From CAYRZL01 sp964428795 (lineage in GTDB: Bacteria; Bacillota; Clostridia; Lachnospirales; Lachnospiraceae), in contig CAYRZL010000065.1 of the NCBI GenBank assembly GCA_964428795.1, forward strand, positions 1 through 15,392: a stretch of 15,392 nucleotides of DNA. Reading direction: 5' to 3'. The notes beneath the pieces were generated by a model, which worked only from the letters and a program-made list of their open reading frames with translations, had not been told where the DNA came from and made no database searches. Positions 1-6,471 of this stretch are shown one piece after another. Positions within the stretch are counted from its first letter, which is position 1. Each line of letters starts with the position of its first letter. Both the position numbers and the translations under genes were made by a program.

Positions 1-159
1 TTTAAACCGCAAACCAGAAATCTTATAGCTATTGTATTTCTTATTGTTATCTGCCACCTGAATAATCTTTACATTTGTTTCGTTTTCATAAGGCCAAGTA
101 TAAAAAGTGTGTCTCATGTAGCGCAGGGAAAATACGGAATGATGATAAGGGCTTTCCAT
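1..159 (-). CDS. Unrecognised open frame, 3'-partial at window edge
   Basis: An open frame of 53 codons starts at an ATG at 159 and runs off the left edge without a stop. It begins 15 bases after the PPC-domain gene, so it could be the next gene of that unit. The only Shine-Dalgarno-like stretch, GAGG, is part of the PPC stop region and sits closer to two other ATGs (166 and 170) in different frames. Those frames close after 26 and 18 codons. The predicted peptide is rich in Tyr, Asn and Lys and I do not recognise it. It may be a real gene start, a frameshifted gene or chance. Confidence 0.25.
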   Translation of the reverse strand, partial: MESPYHHSVFSLRYMRHTFYTWPYENETNVKIIQVADNNKKYNSYKISGLRFK

Positions 160-173
160 ATATCATGCATTTT

Positions 174-611
174 TTACCTCAAATCCCATACATCAACTCC
201 GGTTTTCGGGTCGGTCATCCGTCCGATCACCATTTTTGCTGCCGTTATCAATATTTCCCCTGTATAATTGATGACAGCTTCTGATAAGTGACCTGCCAAA
301 ACAACAGGTTCTCCATTTCCATCAAGATAAGAAAACACTCCATGACAATGAAGAAACGGTTCTCCATCCTTTTCCCTACTGATATTCCCCGTCAGGGAAA
401 TCATCTCAATCATCCCCGAAGCCGTATGATCCGTAAATGTATCGGACTCCGGTAAATAAGTAGAAACCGTAACTGACCCACAAGCCCCAATCCCTTGCAT
501 CCATGCGGTCAAAATCTTCTCTTGTTTACAAACCTTTAGTATGGACGATACCACTTCTTCATCCTTATCAATTCTTAAATATACTGTATTATCAATTCTT
601 TTATAATCCAT
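174..611 (-). CDS. PPC-domain (DUF296) protein
   Basis: The 145-residue product matches the length and layout of stand-alone bacterial PPC/DUF296 proteins. These are trimeric alpha/beta proteins related to the domain of plant AT-hook proteins. Visible signatures are the central glycine-rich turn (MQGIGACGSVTV), the HCHG motif after the acidic loop (H89, H91 region) and the later AGHL segment. The histidines are the usual metal-binding positions of this fold. The biochemical role of bacterial members is not settled; DNA binding is only inferred from the plant relatives. The start at 611 has a weak upstream ribosome binding site. The gene lies 34 bases after a truncated URO-D fragment on the same strand and may be an ancillary member of the catabolic locus. 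Confidence 0.75.
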   Translation of the reverse strand: MDYKRIDNTVYLRIDKDEEVVSSILKVCKQEKILTAWMQGIGACGSVTVSTYLPESDTFTDHTASGMIEMISLTGNISREKDGEPFLHCHGVFSYLDGNGEPVVLAGHLSEAVINYTGEILITAAKMVIGRMTDPKTGVDVWDLR

Positions 612-645
612 AATTATCTTATCACTTGAAAAACATTGGCTGTAT

Positions 646-831
646 TTATAATGATGTATCTGCCGCAGCTTTTGCCATCATTTTGAGATTTTCCATGGAA
701 GTGCCATGCGGAACATCACAGCCGGGCATGAGAGCAAAGGGTTTTCCTCCTGCCGCCTGAATAGCCGCAACAGACTCCTCATATACCTTCTGAGGCGTTC
801 CTCCAAACATGGTTGCCGATCTTAATCTCAT
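646..831 (-). pseudogene. C-terminal remnant of a URO-D/methyltransferase family gene
   Basis: About 55 codons encode the classical C-terminal end of a uroporphyrinogen-decarboxylase superfamily protein: a GTPQKVYEES helix, then an AAGGKPFALMPGCDVPHGT segment with the conserved Cys, then the closing ENLKMMAKAA helix. Family members are roughly 340-420 residues, so the first 80 percent or more is missing. The upstream DNA instead encodes the start of a DUF445 protein in another frame; the join is near 805-820. The remnant is a different paralog from the complete URO-D gene at 5125-6393, which has NCDMSLD where this has GCDVPHG. Translation from the ATG at 831 or 810 is possible, but the fragment lacks the barrel and cannot be a working enzyme. 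Confidence 0.75.
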
Positions 832-937
832 GTCTGGGGCGAAAAAGCATTTTTATCGCCACGTAATTTGTAAAATAACCGATGAGTCCCCCGACAATAG
901 GTCCCGCCAGATAATGCATGACTACACTGAAATTCAT
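779..937 (-). pseudogene. N-terminal remnant of a DUF445 membrane protein
   Basis: An ATG at 937 with a good AGGAGAGA ribosome binding site opens a 52-codon frame. Its first 40 residues match the start of DUF445 (YheB/YjiN-type) proteins: a hydrophobic GPIVGGLIGYFTNYVAIKML helix followed by FRPRHEIKIG. In intact homologs this continues into a protein of several hundred residues; here it loses similarity after IKIG and stops at 779-781. The remaining bases are shared, in another frame, with the tail of a URO-D family gene. The intact start and ribosome binding site with an abrupt end point to a deletion joining two unrelated genes. Any product would be a short single-helix peptide. Confidence 0.65.
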
Positions 938-995
938 AATTCTCTCCTCTTAACCCTTTATGCAAACAATGGAAAGCAAGCTTCACGAACTTTCT

Positions 996-1022
996 ATTCT
1001 TGAACATTAGTAGTTCAAGAAT
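996..1022. repeat. Perfect 10-bp dyad upstream of the DUF445 remnant
   Basis: ATTCTTGAAC and GTTCAAGAAT form a perfect 10-base inverted repeat around a 7-base spacer. It lies about 60 bases before the DUF445 start and 22 bases beyond the terminator of the PhlG-like gene. No T-run follows on either strand, so it looks more like an operator than a terminator. The regulator is unknown. Confidence 0.45.
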
Positions 1023-1043
1023 CATGCATTGTCATGAATGAAA

Positions 1044-1085
1044 GGACCCCGAAATGATATCGCTATAATATCATATCAGGGCTCC
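1044..1085 (-). terminator. Probable terminator of the PhlG-like gene
   Basis: Downstream of the stop codon at 1110 on the minus strand, GGAGCCC and ATGATAT arms pair with ATATCAT and GGGTCC. The stem has one bulge and is followed by TTTCATT. The U-tract is short, so termination may be partial. Confidence 0.5.
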
Positions 1086-1109
1086 TGTTTCTATTGCATC
1101 TTTTATTTC

Positions 1110-1745
1110 TTACAAATATTTATATTTTGCATCTACCCCTGTACCTTCAAGCTCAAAACTATAGTACGGACAAATCTGCGGGTCTTCGATTACCCGATAT
1201 AACGAATAAAGTTGGGGCAAAAAAACTTCCCAATTTCCTACTTCTTCAGCCGCGTGAGCTGCCCAAATCAATCCGGAATCTTCATACTGATCTCCGATTT
1301 CATGGAGAGGGACTGCTGATGACATACCTACAACCCCGGCTTCACTTGACTGCCACTGATGAATCCGGTAAGCCTCTTTTCTCGTCGTCTCCGGGTCATA
1401 AGTATCTTCTTTTCCTTCCAAATTAAATCCTACTGCTACAATTGCATGGTCATATTTCAGAATTTGACGTACATGTTCAGGTACCTTTGAGACATCATCG
1501 AGGCGAATATAAGGCGTGATCAGATTTCCGTCATTCCATTTCTGAGGTGCCCTGTGAATGGAACCGATCGGTCCGTTTTCTCTGGGATCGATCATCCAGG
1601 ATAAACCTACATGTTGATTCGGATGCCACAAATGATCACATTTCTCCATATTGCACCAGAACCAATTCAGCATTTTTGCTGTTACTCCTTCCAGTTCCCA
1701 CTCAAGGTGAGTTCCATATGCATCCTGTCTGGGATCGTTTAACAT
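1110..1745 (-). CDS. DAPG-hydrolase (PhlG / phloretin hydrolase) family protein
   Basis: The 211-residue protein resembles the DAPG hydrolase (PhlG) domain family. That family includes 2,4-diacetylphloroglucinol hydrolase and Eubacterium ramulus phloretin hydrolase, zinc enzymes that cleave a C-C bond between an acyl group and a phloroglucinol ring. The N-terminus has the typical GTHLEWELEGVT segment and MLNWFWCNME. LWHPNQH (H41, H45) and a C-terminal HAAEE (H164, E168, an HxxxE pair) are plausible metal ligands, since PhlG uses two His and two Glu. At 211 residues it is clearly shorter than PhlG (about 290), so it is a compact member whose substrate may differ. The start follows AGGAGG by six bases. 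It is a single-gene unit with its own promoter (1776-1804), operator-like box and terminator, next to the LysR gene. Confidence 0.75.
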   Translation of the reverse strand: MLNDPRQDAYGTHLEWELEGVTAKMLNWFWCNMEKCDHLWHPNQHVGLSWMIDPRENGPIGSIHRAPQKWNDGNLITPYIRLDDVSKVPEHVRQILKYDHAIVAVGFNLEGKEDTYDPETTRKEAYRIHQWQSSEAGVVGMSSAVPLHEIGDQYEDSGLIWAAHAAEEVGNWEVFLPQLYSLYRVIEDPQICPYYSFELEGTGVDAKYKYL

Positions 1746-1775
1746 TTTATGTACCTCCTGTTATCTTTTTCTTTT

Positions 1776-1812
1776 ATTATATATTGAAAAAAACATAATT
1801 TGAAATTCCAAT
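1776..1812 (-). promoter_or_regulatory. Promoter and operator-like box of the PhlG-like gene
   Basis: On the minus strand a consensus TATAAT (1776-1781) lies about 30 bases before the start codon. Seventeen bases further upstream the -35 position is the poor TTCAAA (1799-1804). It overlaps an 18-base box (1795-1812, ATAATTTGAAATTCCAAT on plus) with an imperfect ATT..G/C..AAT dyad of LysR-site type. A strong -10 with a poor -35 fits activator-dependent control. The same arrangement with identical spacing recurs at 10670-10706. Confidence 0.6.
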
Positions 1813-1820
1813 AAAAAAAC

Positions 1821-1859
1821 AAAATTCATACAGATTTTAAATAAATCTGTATGAATTTT
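1821..1859 (-). terminator. Terminator of the LysR gene
   Basis: A perfect 17-bp inverted repeat (arms AAAATTCATACAGATTT and its complement, 5-base loop) lies 24 bases after the LysR stop. On the minus strand it runs into TTTTGTTTTTTT, a good U-tract. It abuts the operator-like box of the next gene. Confidence 0.75.
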
Positions 1860-1882
1860 ATCTTTATCAGCAAACTTATTCT

Positions 1883-2752
1883 TTACAGATTACTTATTTT
1901 TTGAATGAATATTTCCTTTTCTTTGGCATGATAGCCATCTTTCCACACAAGCCACACATGCGTTTTCGCATCGATCGGAAGTGTTGAAAAAAATTCTTTA
2001 TTACACCCCGGTCCCCAATCATCATTAATCATTACACCCATTCCATTCTGAACATTTGCATTGATGGTTTGTATGTTATCCACCGCACGGATTGTGGGGA
2101 CAAAATGATACGATGCACAACATTCCTTCATAAATTTTACAGCATAATTGAATTCATCATCCAGTGCAAAAAAGATTTCATCTTTAAAATCATCCGGCTT
2201 TAAATCCGGCTTGTCCGCCAACGGATGATTCGCTGCATATACGATAGCTTTTGAAATTTCTGCAACCTTTTGATATTGGAGTTGGTATTTTTCAACATAT
2301 GGCGTTTCAATCATCAGTGCCAGATCCAAATCATTTTCCATCAATCCATCAATCATTTCCTGAAAACTCAAACATTTGAGCTCTATATCAAATTCAGGAT
2401 ATTCTTTACACAAATCAATACAAAATTCCGAAAATCTGCGGGGCATGATCCAACCTTCCAGATATCCGAAACGTATTTTACATTTTTTAATACGGATCAG
2501 GTTCTGGATTTCCCGAACGGTTTGATCAAATTCAAACTTCCATTTGGAAAATAATTTATAGTACATCTCTCCCGCTTCTGTCAATTCAACTTTTTTGGTT
2601 GTACGCCGGAATAATGTACAGTGCAGCTCATCTTCCAAATTTGCCACATATCTGCTGATTGTCGGTTGTGTAAGATAAAGTTTTTCAGAAGCCCTTGTAT
2701 AATTTTTAAGTTCGGCCACGCTTAAGAAACATTCAATCTGTTTATCGTTCAT
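1883..2752 (-). CDS. LysR-family transcriptional regulator
   Basis: This 289-residue product is a standard LysR-type regulator. It has an N-terminal winged helix-turn-helix (about residues 3-62: QIECFLSVAELKNYTRASEKLY, then TQPTISRYVANLEDEL and LFRRT..VELTEAG) followed by a periplasmic-binding-protein-like effector domain. I take the ATG at 2752, which gives the canonical family start MNDKQIECF and has GGAG 12 bases upstream. The frame stays open for 38 more codons upstream, but these run through the MFS terminator and are unlikely to be translated. It lies between the operon's transporter and the PhlG-like gene, all on the minus strand. Two matching LysR-type boxes sit before the PhlG-like gene and at the head of the operon (10689-10706), which makes this protein their likely regulator. 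The effector is probably a pathway compound. Confidence 0.9.
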   Translation of the reverse strand: MNDKQIECFLSVAELKNYTRASEKLYLTQPTISRYVANLEDELHCTLFRRTTKKVELTEAGEMYYKLFSKWKFEFDQTVREIQNLIRIKKCKIRFGYLEGWIMPRRFSEFCIDLCKEYPEFDIELKCLSFQEMIDGLMENDLDLALMIETPYVEKYQLQYQKVAEISKAIVYAANHPLADKPDLKPDDFKDEIFFALDDEFNYAVKFMKECCASYHFVPTIRAVDNIQTINANVQNGMGVMINDDWGPGCNKEFFSTLPIDAKTHVWLVWKDGYHAKEKEIFIQKISNL

Positions 2753-2795
2753 AAATAAATTGTACTCCAACATATAAAGAAACGCAATCATAAAT

Positions 2796-2846
2796 GTCAC
2801 AAAACAGCCTGCACAAAAACTTTTGCACAGACTGTTTTGTTGTGAC
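2796..2846 (-). terminator. Long hairpin terminator after the MFS gene
   Basis: A 51-base near-perfect inverted repeat runs from GTCACAAAACAG to CTGTTTTGTTGTGAC, with inner stems CTG/CAG and CAAAA/TTTTG. It begins 50 bases after the transporter stop on the minus strand and should end the catabolic operon before lysR. It may also be bidirectional. Confidence 0.7.
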
Positions 2847-2895
2847 GATACAGCATATCGGCACACTTGGTTTAGGTATATTAAAAGGATTTCTC

Positions 2896-4218
2896 TTATT
2901 TCCGTCCAACCAAAGCATCATCCAACGGTTTTCCGGCTGCTTCCCTGTATTTATCATCTACTTCTTTTACATGTTTTCCGCTGAATAACAGCATTAATAC
3001 GATACCGATCACACCTGCAATTGCGATTACAATAAAGCAGAGACGGTATCCGAAGAAGGAGTAGATCAGCATTGCCACTACCGTCGGTGCAACAGCATTG
3101 AAAATATTTGCAATCGGGTTTAAGCAGGCAAATACACTCGGGAAGTCCTCTCTTCTCCAATACTGTACCACCACGGATACGGTAAAGTTCGAGGAAGCGC
3201 CCATAAATACTGCTAGAAGCAGCATTGCAACGATCAGGCAGGTGGCGTTCGGAATCGAACCGATTGCTCCGGAAATTACCATAATGATGACAGAAATAAT
3301 CATCGCTTTCTTTGTGCCGATCGCGGTATCAATCAACCCCAGGCCATAACTTCCGATGATTCCGAATACCATGACCAGCACCATGATCAGACTATAATTA
3401 ATCGTTTCATAGGAAGCAAGCACATAAGAAGACTGTGTCATCATTCCTACGGAAAACATAAGAAGCAGACCACAGGTAACGCTTGCAAACCAGAAATCAC
3501 GGTTTTTCAGGGAATGTCCGGTAGTCCAAACGGTTGTTTTTCTGTTTTCGATTTCCTCAAGCATCATCTGCTTTGCTATCTCCGGTGTAAAGCTTCTGTC
3601 GTTGTCACGATAAGCTCCGCACTGTTCCGGGAAATCCTTTACAAAAATCACACCGATCACCCATCCGACGATACAGATGATCAAAAACGGCAGGAAGGCC
3701 GGTGCCGGATTCGGAGTGCCTGACTTAAACACATTTCCTGCAAAGACACCGATCAGGCCATTACCGATGGGGAATGCCAGGGTTGCGATACCCATAATCG
3801 TTCCTTTTCTTCTCGGGAACCACTGTCCGGTCAAAATACTGCACGCAAAGGTACAGTAGATAACGACAAATACAGACTCTAAGAAGAACGCGATCAGATA
3901 CGGAATACTCACACCGAATGCCGGCGGGTAAAAGGTAAGGATGCATCCCATGATCAAGGAGATTGCACCTGTGATCGTTGTCAGTCTCTTAATACTTTTG
4001 ATCTTGCCAATGAATTTGGACATAATGAGCTGAATTACGATGGCAACCAAAGTACCTGCGGTAAAAATCATTGGCAGTAATGTCGCACCGCCATAAAGAT
4101 CAGCCAAAATGTTCATTGGATAGTTTGTAAATACAATCTGTGTAAAAAATGCTGCCGCCTGAAAAATCAACAGCATATATCCGTAAAAACCTAATCCTAT
4201 ATTTTTCTTTTGCTGCAT
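2896..4218 (-). CDS. MFS transporter (OFA-like)
   Basis: A 440-residue, very hydrophobic protein with about twelve recognisable membrane segments in two halves, split by a charged loop (EIAKQMMLEEIENRKTT, near residue 220). Both the size and the RRKGTIMGIA loop after the fourth to fifth helix are typical of the major facilitator superfamily. The pattern is closest to oxalate/formate-antiporter-like carboxylate carriers. I chose the ATG at 4218, which has GGGGGA at a normal distance; an in-frame TTG two codons earlier is too close to that site. The gene starts 22 bases after the alpha/beta-barrel gene and ends the operon. It probably imports the pathway substrate or exports a product; the substrate itself cannot be inferred. 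Confidence 0.9.
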   Translation of the reverse strand: MQQKKNIGLGFYGYMLLIFQAAAFFTQIVFTNYPMNILADLYGGATLLPMIFTAGTLVAIVIQLIMSKFIGKIKSIKRLTTITGAISLIMGCILTFYPPAFGVSIPYLIAFFLESVFVVIYCTFACSILTGQWFPRRKGTIMGIATLAFPIGNGLIGVFAGNVFKSGTPNPAPAFLPFLIICIVGWVIGVIFVKDFPEQCGAYRDNDRSFTPEIAKQMMLEEIENRKTTVWTTGHSLKNRDFWFASVTCGLLLMFSVGMMTQSSYVLASYETINYSLIMVLVMVFGIIGSYGLGLIDTAIGTKKAMIISVIIMVISGAIGSIPNATCLIVAMLLLAVFMGASSNFTVSVVVQYWRREDFPSVFACLNPIANIFNAVAPTVVAMLIYSFFGYRLCFIVIAIAGVIGIVLMLLFSGKHVKEVDDKYREAAGKPLDDALVGRK

Positions 4219-4240
4219 AGTCAAATCCCCCTTTTTCCTA

Positions 4241-5092
4241 TTATCTCATCGTAATGTAACCACGATAATTTGCAAGATTATTGCTCGGCGTATAATCTGC
4301 CACCGCGCCGGAGCAAATATTATGATATGGTTTTAAATATGGGAAGGTATCCTGCTGTGCCCATTCCGGTTTTTCTACCGCTTTCATATCTTCCACCATT
4401 ACTTTATACCAGCCGGACTGGTTCTCAAACCAGACTTCCAGCACAAAATCCATCACACATCCATTGATATCTTTTTTTACACTACTGCATAGGATACGTG
4501 TACATTCAGGAGCAGCTTCCATGATTGGAATCACTTTCTCAAATAACCATTTCTCTCCCTCGGCTTTATCGACGCCCTCCGGAAATCCGATTGCCATGTT
4601 AAAACGGTAATTTGCTCCATCCTCTATCGTGCGGCCTTTTCCTTTGATATCTTTTTCCCACCACATGGGAAGAAAGGCAAAGATGAATGGCTTTCCCTCT
4701 GCATTGTTTGATTTGCGCGCTGCATTTCCCGTGTCACCTTCCGCCTGGAACTGACCGCCACCCAATGCACTTTCCGGAATATTTCCCTGCCATACTAAAA
4801 CATCCATCGGGAATGTCTCAGCCATGGCTTTGATTTCAAGACGCGGATCCAAGTCACTCACCAGCCAATGATGCTCGGTCAACTGCATCCTCGCATATCC
4901 GAACTTTTCTCCCTCCGGGGGAATCGGAAATGTAGGATAAAAAGCATATTTCGTCACATATGGCTCAAACTGTGAAATACTTTCCGGTATGTGTGTTTTG
5001 TAAACCCAATGATAAAGCTTGGGTCTGTAATCTTCTTTCACAACATCCACATAGATAAGGCTCCTCATAGGTTCAAATTTAAAATCTGCCAT
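4241..5092 (-). CDS. Tandem dimeric alpha/beta-barrel (EthD-like) protein
   Basis: The 283-residue protein appears to hold two ferredoxin-like alpha/beta-barrel halves. The first (about residues 5-100) has a strand RSLIYVDVV, a helix LYHWVYKTHIPESISQF and a strand pair ending in TEHHWLV. The second (about 130-255) repeats the layout with FIFAFLPMWW, a helix GEKWLFEKVIPIMEAA and FVLEVWFENQSGWYKVM. This fold covers EthD-like, antibiotic-monooxygenase-like and cofactor-free isomerase or cyclase proteins, many acting on quinoid or polyketide intermediates. No catalytic motif is certain. The ATG at 5092 follows GAGGAGGG; a TTG five codons earlier lies inside that ribosome binding site. It sits 32 bases after the URO-D family gene and 22 before the transporter, so it is part of the operon. 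The function is unassigned. Confidence 0.6.
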   Translation of the reverse strand: MADFKFEPMRSLIYVDVVKEDYRPKLYHWVYKTHIPESISQFEPYVTKYAFYPTFPIPPEGEKFGYARMQLTEHHWLVSDLDPRLEIKAMAETFPMDVLVWQGNIPESALGGGQFQAEGDTGNAARKSNNAEGKPFIFAFLPMWWEKDIKGKGRTIEDGANYRFNMAIGFPEGVDKAEGEKWLFEKVIPIMEAAPECTRILCSSVKKDINGCVMDFVLEVWFENQSGWYKVMVEDMKAVEKPEWAQQDTFPYLKPYHNICSGAVADYTPSNNLANYRGYITMR

Positions 5093-5124
5093 AATATCCC
5101 TCCTCAAATGAATAATATTCTGTT

Positions 5125-6393
5125 TTAATACTTCATATAATTTCTGGCTGTGTCAAACATTGCATGCAGATTCTCCGGTTTTGCCACATCGAGACTCATG
5201 TCGCAATTTAAGATGTATCCGCCGCCCGGTGCCCAAACATCAATGGTTTTCTTTACATTTTCAACCACCTGTTCCGGGGTTCCATACTGTAGAAGAGTAC
5301 CGTCCACACCACCGGTAATACAAATCTTCCCGGCAAACAATTCTTTTGTTCTCTCCACATTACAGTTAATAATGGTAAAAATACATTTTCCTGCCGGAAG
5401 CTCATTGGCAAAAATGTCCATCTTGTCATCATATTTGTCTTCCAAAAATACATGAGGAACACCGCCACATTCGATAACCGCCTCAATGCATGCTTTAAGA
5501 CCAGGCCAATAGAATGTCTGAAACTGCTCGCGACTCATAAACATATCAAAACCGTTATGTATAAAGAAAACGAAGTTTTTGCAAAACGGCTGCGTTGCAA
5601 AAGTCTGTTTAATGGAACGAACCTGAATCTTGGTACAAGCGTCCAAAGCGATCAGCAATTCATCCGGACATTCTATCATATCCATCGTGGTATTTAAAAA
5701 TCCCCGCAAAGTATCATTGAACACATCAAAAGGTGCTACTCCCGCCTGATCGCACAAGCTCGGCCATCCCATTCCGGCCAGAATGCCCATAATCTTTCCG
5801 CCTGCTTCTGCCATATGAAGCATTTTTTCTCCGGCTTCAGAAAGTGCTGCAAATGCTGCCTTTACCGGCGGCAGTCCGCAGGGAATCATACTGTAGAGTC
5901 CGCCCTGCCAGATAGAATTGGAAAAGTCCACCATTTCCAGTCCTTTCAAAGCTCCATAATGTCTCGGCAGAATTTTCCGCATGATAAAACCGGTCGGATC
6001 CTCCGCATATTCCAGATATTCATCCTGCGTCATATACCCGTCTTCTCTGTCAATTACCTGAAATCCTGAATTGGGATCAGCAATCTGTTTACCCGGCCAT
6101 CTTAAATACTGACAGTCCAGCAGATCAAGAGCCGCCCCCGGGTAAATACTCTGCGGTCCCCAGGACATATCCGGCTGATACTCCTGATGATAACGAATAA
6201 AAGACGACTCCGTTTTTGCATAATCCTGCATTGCATCCTGAACGGTTATCTCACCATAAAGATGAATCGGCAGGTACATGACCATCGGTGCAGCAAGCAC
6301 ATGGCTTGTCCTTTTACATTCCAATGTGTCCTGAAAAAAGGCCATTCGTCGTAAAAATTCCGGTCCCGGTTTCATAGTTGTCTGGTTGTCCAT
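5125..6393 (-). CDS. Uroporphyrinogen-decarboxylase/methyltransferase superfamily protein
   Basis: A 422-residue URO-D superfamily protein, longer than HemE or MtaA-type enzymes (about 340-360). Family features seen are the GILAGMGWPSLCDQAGVAPFDVFNDTLRG region, a barrel strand with GGVPHVFLEDKYDD, and the closing segment ICITGGVDGTLLQYGTPEQVVENVKK...GGGYILNCDMSLDVAKPENLHAMF. HemE is a tetrapyrrole decarboxylase, while MtaA/MtbA/CmuA-type relatives move methyl groups between corrinoid proteins and thiols using a His-X-Cys...Cys zinc site. Here the first site reads HxxxE and only the late Cys is obvious, so neither reaction can be assumed. No corrinoid protein is encoded nearby, and the operon context suggests catabolism rather than haem synthesis. 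The start has GGGAGGAGG about seven bases upstream and is preceded by a hairpin leader (6421-6471). Confidence 0.75.
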   Translation of the reverse strand: MDNQTTMKPGPEFLRRMAFFQDTLECKRTSHVLAAPMVMYLPIHLYGEITVQDAMQDYAKTESSFIRYHQEYQPDMSWGPQSIYPGAALDLLDCQYLRWPGKQIADPNSGFQVIDREDGYMTQDEYLEYAEDPTGFIMRKILPRHYGALKGLEMVDFSNSIWQGGLYSMIPCGLPPVKAAFAALSEAGEKMLHMAEAGGKIMGILAGMGWPSLCDQAGVAPFDVFNDTLRGFLNTTMDMIECPDELLIALDACTKIQVRSIKQTFATQPFCKNFVFFIHNGFDMFMSREQFQTFYWPGLKACIEAVIECGGVPHVFLEDKYDDKMDIFANELPAGKCIFTIINCNVERTKELFAGKICITGGVDGTLLQYGTPEQVVENVKKTIDVWAPGGGYILNCDMSLDVAKPENLHAMFDTARNYMKY

Positions 6394-6420
6394 CCTATTT
6401 CCTCCTCCCTAAATAATGAA

Positions 6421-6471
6421 TCATATAATTCCTGTATCTTATCATCCGGTACATCCGCCGGATGATTGATT
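6421..6471 (-). promoter_or_regulatory. Hairpin leader before the URO-D gene (copy 1)
   Basis: ATCATCCGG (6441-6449) and CCGGATGAT (6458-6466) form a 9-bp perfect stem with an 8-base loop, starting just after the flavoprotein stop. On the minus strand it is followed by GATACAGGAATTATATGATTCATTATTTAGGGAGG. This stretch matches 10595-10645 at 41 of 51 positions without gaps, which marks it as a duplicated regulatory or RNA-processing element rather than chance. Confidence 0.55.

Noticed and set aside
996..1022. LexA (SOS) box
   Set aside because: It has GAAC and GTTC, but the spacing is seven bases instead of the four of the Gram-positive consensus.
828..1025. 65-codon minus-strand frame
   Set aside because: It overlaps the DUF445 start in a different frame and shows no family pattern.
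2753..2866. N-terminal extension of the LysR protein
   Set aside because: The 38 extra codons run through the long terminator hairpin and precede the canonical LysR start; the ATG at 2752 fits the family.
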